Assembly (NCBI RefSeq): GCF_000003605.2
Contig: NW_003149271.1
Coordinates: 487,911-508,855, forward strand
Direction of reading: 5' to 3'
Origin: Saccoglossus kowalevskii
Lineage: Eukaryota; Hemichordata; Enteropneusta; Harrimaniidae
Length of the DNA: 20,945 bases
How positions within the stretch are numbered: position 1 is the first letter of the stretch; each line of letters starts with the position of its first letter. Positions 11,901 to 17,900 of the stretch are shown in pieces. The position numbers and the translations under genes were made by a program. The notes under the pieces were generated by a model. It saw nothing but the letters and a program-made list of their open reading frames with translations, searched no databases and was not told where the DNA came from.

Positions 11901-14900
11901 AATAATCAAAATGCTCCTAGTGTGTTACTAATGTCAGATGTCCTATGACTTGGTCTTACCTTTGGGTGTTCTGTAATGCAAAACCTCAGAAGAAGGACCC
12001 ACACCTTGACTATTACGTGCTTGAATCTTAAAATAATATGATGTGTCTACGGTGAGGTCTCTTATTATTGTTGTGAGTCTATCACCAATCAGTGGTTCAA
12101 TGACCCAGTCATGATCAACTTTCTGGTTGTCCGTTGTATAATAGATGATATAACCTACAGCAAAAGAACAATTTTGTAAATCATACTGATTTACTTAAAA
12201 CACTAAAATTAAATGTCATTCATTTCATACTCATATCTAATATATTCCATAAATTCAGAATGCAGAAAATAAACAAGCAGTCTATCGGCTGAGATAGCTC
12301 CGCTGTTAGCAAAGCACATTTCAATTAAAGAACAGAAGATATCATTAGAAAATGAATATGTATAGTATCAAGCAATGGGACTTGCTGTTTTCAACAAGAA
12401 TTCAAAAATATCACTTTTTACCAAAAATGACAAAAATATTCACCAAAATTAGAGAATTAAAGATCTCATTACAAAATGAACAAATCTGAGAGAGATCCAC
12501 ATGTAGTACCTATATATGTAATATCAAAGCAATTGCACTTGCGGTTTTTAACACAAAGTCGAAAATATCACTTTTTTACCGAAATTATTCACCAAAATTA
12601 GAGAATTAAAGATATCATTACAAAATGAACAAATCTGAGAGAGATACACATGTAGTACCTATATATGTAATATCAAAGCAATTGTACTTGCGGTTTTTAA
12701 CAAGAAGCCGAAAATATCACTTTTTTACCGAAATTATTTACCAAAATTAGAGAATTGAAGATATCAACATGAAATGAACAAATCTGAGAGAGGTTTACCC
12801 AAGGTACATATACACCAAGTATCAAAGCATTCAGGCTTGTAGTTTTTAAGAAGAAGTTGAAAAAGTAAAACATTGACACGGACGACGACGGACAATCATT
12901 CATATGATAGGCTCTGCTCGACAAAGTCGACAGCGGAGCTAAAAATATTGTAGAGGGATGTCAGACAAGATAGATATTCACAATGATGCACTACACAAAC
13001 TTGAATTCTCTCCCATGATGCATTGTACATATTCTCAATCGATGCAAAACTTCTCCTTTTAAAGAAGACATTTTATACATTCACAGCTTACCAGTGATAA
13101 GTCCATTGGGTGATTTTGGTGGTTGCCAATTCAAATTCAAGGCCGTCGGATCACCTTCCACAGGCACAGCTGTCAATGTCTTCGGTGGAGCACCGGGTGC
13201 TACAAAAAGAACAATATTATGCCCTGTATCGCAATTTTTCACAAAAAAACATTCTGATGCAACATTATTTTATGACTTTAATACAAGTTCTTTGTTTATT
13301 TTTAAGATTTGGAAAAATGGACTAACATTTTTTAGAAACTTATACAGGTGACTTCACAGGGTTAGTTTTTATTATGTTTAATTTACTATCCAAGTAATCG
13401 GTGTGGATTATTTTATTGTATCATGTTATGTTGAAAATAGCATTGGGACAAAACGGACTATATAAATCACATTTTGCAAACCATGGAAGAACGGGGATAT
13501 TTTTATTCTAGAGTGGACCATGCATGTAACATAGGTCTCATCACTGAATACCAGTTCTATTCATATATAGTTTCCATATACATGCCCCCCCCCCACTAGT
13601 ATGATCAAAAGATGAAATTTTTATACACCTCTGAGGTGATGATACACTTGACTGACTAAAGTTGTCTTAACACTATTTTCAAAACAACGAGTTTCAAAAA
13701 CCTGTAGTTTCTGTCTGCTAATTATTTTTGTTTGGGAAGAAATCAATTCACGAAAATAATTAGGTGTTGTATTCGTTCTTTCTTGTTAAACATAGAAGGA
13801 TACACTAATTTACAGGGGTGAAAGACACAAGTAATACTTACGAGCTTCAGATGTTTTATTGGAGACCGCCAATGACCAATGACTTGACCTTCGACCTTTT
13901 GTGACTTTCACTGCAAATTCGTACACAGTACTGGACTTTAAATCGTCGATAGTGTATTCAAATGATGTAGAATTTACCATCTTGGGTCTGCAATAATAAT
14001 TTTTTTTTGTATTTTTTATTATTATTGGGAATGCACAATCTTTAGTGGTTTTTTGGATATTCAATGTCCAATAAAAATCACATAGGAATATGCATGGTGT
14101 TTACTTCCTTCATCTCCAAGAAAAAGTTTTCAAACAGAAAGAGTTTTATTTATCATAATTTAGCAGATTTGAAAACCAAAATGGCCACTAATCAGTCATA
14201 TTGGATCAAATAGTAAACTAGAAGCCTGTCGGCTGAGATAGCTCTGCTGTTAGCAATGCACATTTCAATTAATATATGTATAATATCAAAGCAATTTGAC
14301 TTGTGGTTTTTAACAAGAGGTCGAAAATATCACTATTTACCAAATATAAGAAAACAGTCACCAAAATTAGAGAAATAAAGATATCATCATAAAAATGAAC
14401 AAGTGTCACAGCATTCAGGCTTGTAGTTTTCAAGAAGAAGTCGAAAAAGGAAAAAGTAAAAAGTTGACACAGACGCCGCCGGACAATCACTCATATAATA
14501 AAATTGATATGCATATGCAAGTCATCATAATCTTTGTGTTAAGTTTGAATGTGACAGGACAAAGCTTGTCTAAGAAATAAACAGAACCCAAATTCTGATA
14601 GTCTCTGATTTCAGACTTAAACATGAACTACCCAAATTACAATTAAAATTTCATTTATATTATTAGTCTGCTGACTAAAAGTATTAGGTGGAAAACATCT
14701 AGACCAAGAGGTTTGAGTTATCATGTGGCAATCCTTTACAACAACCAGCATTTTAGTATTATACCTAATTATTATACATCTGTCACCGTGATTACAGCGT
14801 GCCGTAATTTTGCGGTATTTTACGGGGTATTTTCATCCTACCATATCGAGAAATGCAAATTCCAAATATGGAATGATTACGTGCGTAAGCGCTCTCTAAT

Positions 14901-17900
14901 AATAAAAACAAACATAGCTGCCACCACCACCACCAGTCTCCACGCAAAGAAGTTCGCTGATTTTGTTCAAAACTTTTTGGATTTCGACTTTCCCATGATG
15001 TAACCTTGGAAGGAAAAGATGTACAATAATAAGGTTATTACGAGAATACCTTGAAGTATGCACTCTGACAGTACACCATCACATCGACCTGCGTGTCGGT
15101 CGATACATCTGCTGTACTATCTTCATGCATACTTTAAGGTATCCTTGTAAATAACCTCATAATATACCTACTTTGAACCAGCTGGATAATTAGTTTTATA
15201 CATTATAGTATAATATCTATTGTCTGTTATCCGTTGCTTATTCAGTGTTGAATCAGCCCATACCACTTTCACTGCCGTCGCTGACAACACAATTGCCTTG
15301 ACACCAACCGGAGGATACATGGGTGTCTGGGGTTCAGGAGCTGATGAGTGGTAAAAGTACATGAATCACTAAGGATTAGGAACAAGCGTGAAGAGCATGA
15401 CTCACTTAAGGTTATATGCGGTGGACAGATGGACATAAATTGAATATTATTTAAATTCTTGGAGATGATCATATAATCCCCTCAAAACCAAAAAAACCCT
15501 AATATACACAACTATTCGATTCACTCATCTGCAGGCACCTATAGTTAACAATTGCTGCTGCAAAAAAAGAAAAAAAATAGCACCTTTCCTGTTGAGAATC
15601 TAAATCAAATAAATAAAGGGTTCTTTTAACAGAATATACAAAAGTTCCCCAAAACAGAAAGTTTTGGCAAGACAATTTATACCGCACAATAAAAATAACA
15701 TATCAGGTTATTGCACGACATTATAAGATAGCATATTGCTAACATCTAGATCTCATGATTAGCAACTAACAAGAAATGGACGATATTTTAAGTGAAATTT
15801 CACGGATAACCTTAAACTGTACATACAACACATGCCAAAATTGAACTTGGTTAATAGCCTAAACTGTTTAATAGTAAGTCTGAGAGTGATTAGGTAAAAA
15901 CTGTTGCATTAATGTAACCACAAGAAAAAAGACAGAGACAACAATGACTACGATGACAGATATTTTCCCCTTTTAACTTTTCCTTTATTGGATGATTGAG
16001 CTCTGTTAAAAAAAAATTATCGAGAGAAGCCACACAAAAATCTATTACCCAGTACTAAGTTTTTCTTCCATCTCGGTACCAAAACTTTCTAGCAGTCAAC
16101 CACCAATTGGATTCAAAACTTTCTAGCAGTCAACCACCAATTGGATTCAAAACTTTCTGGCAGACAACCACCAATTGGATTCAAAACTTTCTAGCAGTCA
16201 ACCACCAATTGGATTCAAAACTTTCTAGCAGTCAACCACCAATTGTATTCAAAACTTTCTAGCAGTCAACCACCAATTGGATTCAAAACTTTGTAGCAGT
16301 CAACCACCAATTGGATTCAAAACTTTCTGGCAGACAACCACCAATTGGATTCAAAACTTTCTAGCAGTCAACCACCAATTGGATTCAAAACTTTCTAGCA
16401 GTCAACCACCAATTGTATTCAAAACTTTCTAGCAGTCAACCACCAATTGGATTCAAAATTTTCTAGCAGTCAACCACCAATTGGATTCAAAACTTTTTAG
16501 CAGTCAACCACCAATTGTATTCAAAACTTTCTAGCAGTCAACCACCAATTGGATTCAAAACTTTGTAGCAGTCAACCACCAATTGGATTCAAAACTTTCT
16601 AGCAGTCAACCACCAATTGGATTCAAAACTTTCTAGCAGTCAACCACCAATTGGATTCAAAACTTTCTAGCAGTCAACCACCAATTGTATTCAAAACTTT
16701 CTAGCAGTCAACCACCAATTGGATTCAAAATTTTCTAGCAGTCAACCACCAATTGGATTCAAAACTTTCTAGCAGTCAACCACCAATTGGATTCAAAACT
16801 TTCTAGCAGTCAACCACTAATTGGATTCAAAACTTTCTAGCAGTCGACCACTAATTGGATTCAAAACTTTCTAGCAGTCGACCACCTATTGGATTCAAAA
16901 CTTTCTAGCAGTCAACCAAAACTTGATATATACTGTAAACTGTTATTAATTTTCACATTTCAAAAATTTTATGGTATTCATAGGAACTGCAGAAAATTGT
17001 TCACTGCCACAAAATTTCACAATTATCAAAATTCTCAAAGATTTGTCTCTCGCTAAATTGTAAACTGCTTACAGTATATCATAAGCTTAAAATATATTGC
17101 TTTTAATTCCAGATTCCCGAATTGATAGGGTTTGCATGTTTATCGCTTGTGTATATTGCATGACATGACGTCAACAAACCGGAAGGTAGGACAGATTTTG
17201 AATATTCTAAACGCCTTGAGTATCAGTACACTGCTTGTCTGTGTTTCCAACTCGCACAGCATAAAAAATCACCTCAAATAAAAGGGCAATCATCTTTTAA
17301 CTAACTTGTATCAGCATCTGAAAATTTACCCATTGTTCTGCCTAAGCAAGAAAAACGAATATGCGAATTATCTTTGGGAATATAATGTTGAAAAATTATG
17401 TCACGGTCATATTTCACTCTTTGAAACACACGCGCACAATCTTGTTTTCTCCTTATTTCCCCTAAAAAAAAAATCACCTTTTTCAACTGATAATCGTCTT
17501 TTCTTAGCTATGTTATATAGTTCTTCTATCTGCCCCTTTTGTACACACCCATGTTCTCTTTGCTATCTTTTAAAAACTGTTTTGAATATACTACTGACTT
17601 CTTGTGGGGTTGCATGTCTATTGTTCTGTTTTGACTTTTAATATTTCTGTCCTACCCTGGCCTGTTTGCTTGGTAGGTTACTCATGCGCAAATAGAATTA
17701 CATCACGTCTGTCAGTAATTCAGGAATTAGAAACCAATTTTCCAACCTTGAGTAAAGACTGTTCACAGCATGGATGCATGTACTGGCCATACAATGTATG
17801 TGAAAATTTGCAAAATATGCATTACGAATTGTGAAAAGCTGTTCGTGGCAATATGGCAAATAAATACCGAAATGTAGCATGTGAAGAGAGCTTGCCAATT

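Larger units (their letters stand above)
10253..11959 (-). other. Intron between FN3-6 and juxtamembrane microexon
   Basis: 1707 bp. It contains a short AGAGGGC/GCCCTCT inverted pair at about 10793-10831, a 14-G run (11467-11480) and a foldback element (11622-11835). Confidence 0.8.
13988..15171 (-). other. Intron splitting FN3 domain 5
   Basis: 1184 bp. It contains a fragment of an AAAATGGC repeat (about 14178-14213), a HINE-like copy (14221-14499) and the segmented hairpin next to the donor (15032-15157). Confidence 0.85.

Noticed and set aside
15032-15157. Conventional pre-miRNA
   Set aside because: The stem is broken by several symmetric internal loops of 6-8 nt, unlike the nearly continuous stem of a typical precursor; kept only as an unexplained hairpin.
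16080-16918. CRISPR-like array
   Set aside because: Units are directly contiguous with a strict 34-bp period and no unique spacers; it is a minisatellite in a eukaryotic intron.
17306-17641. Open frame of 111 codons on the plus strand
   Set aside because: Cys/Leu/Phe-rich from T-rich intron sequence, no recognisable domain, no promoter or splice context; probably chance.
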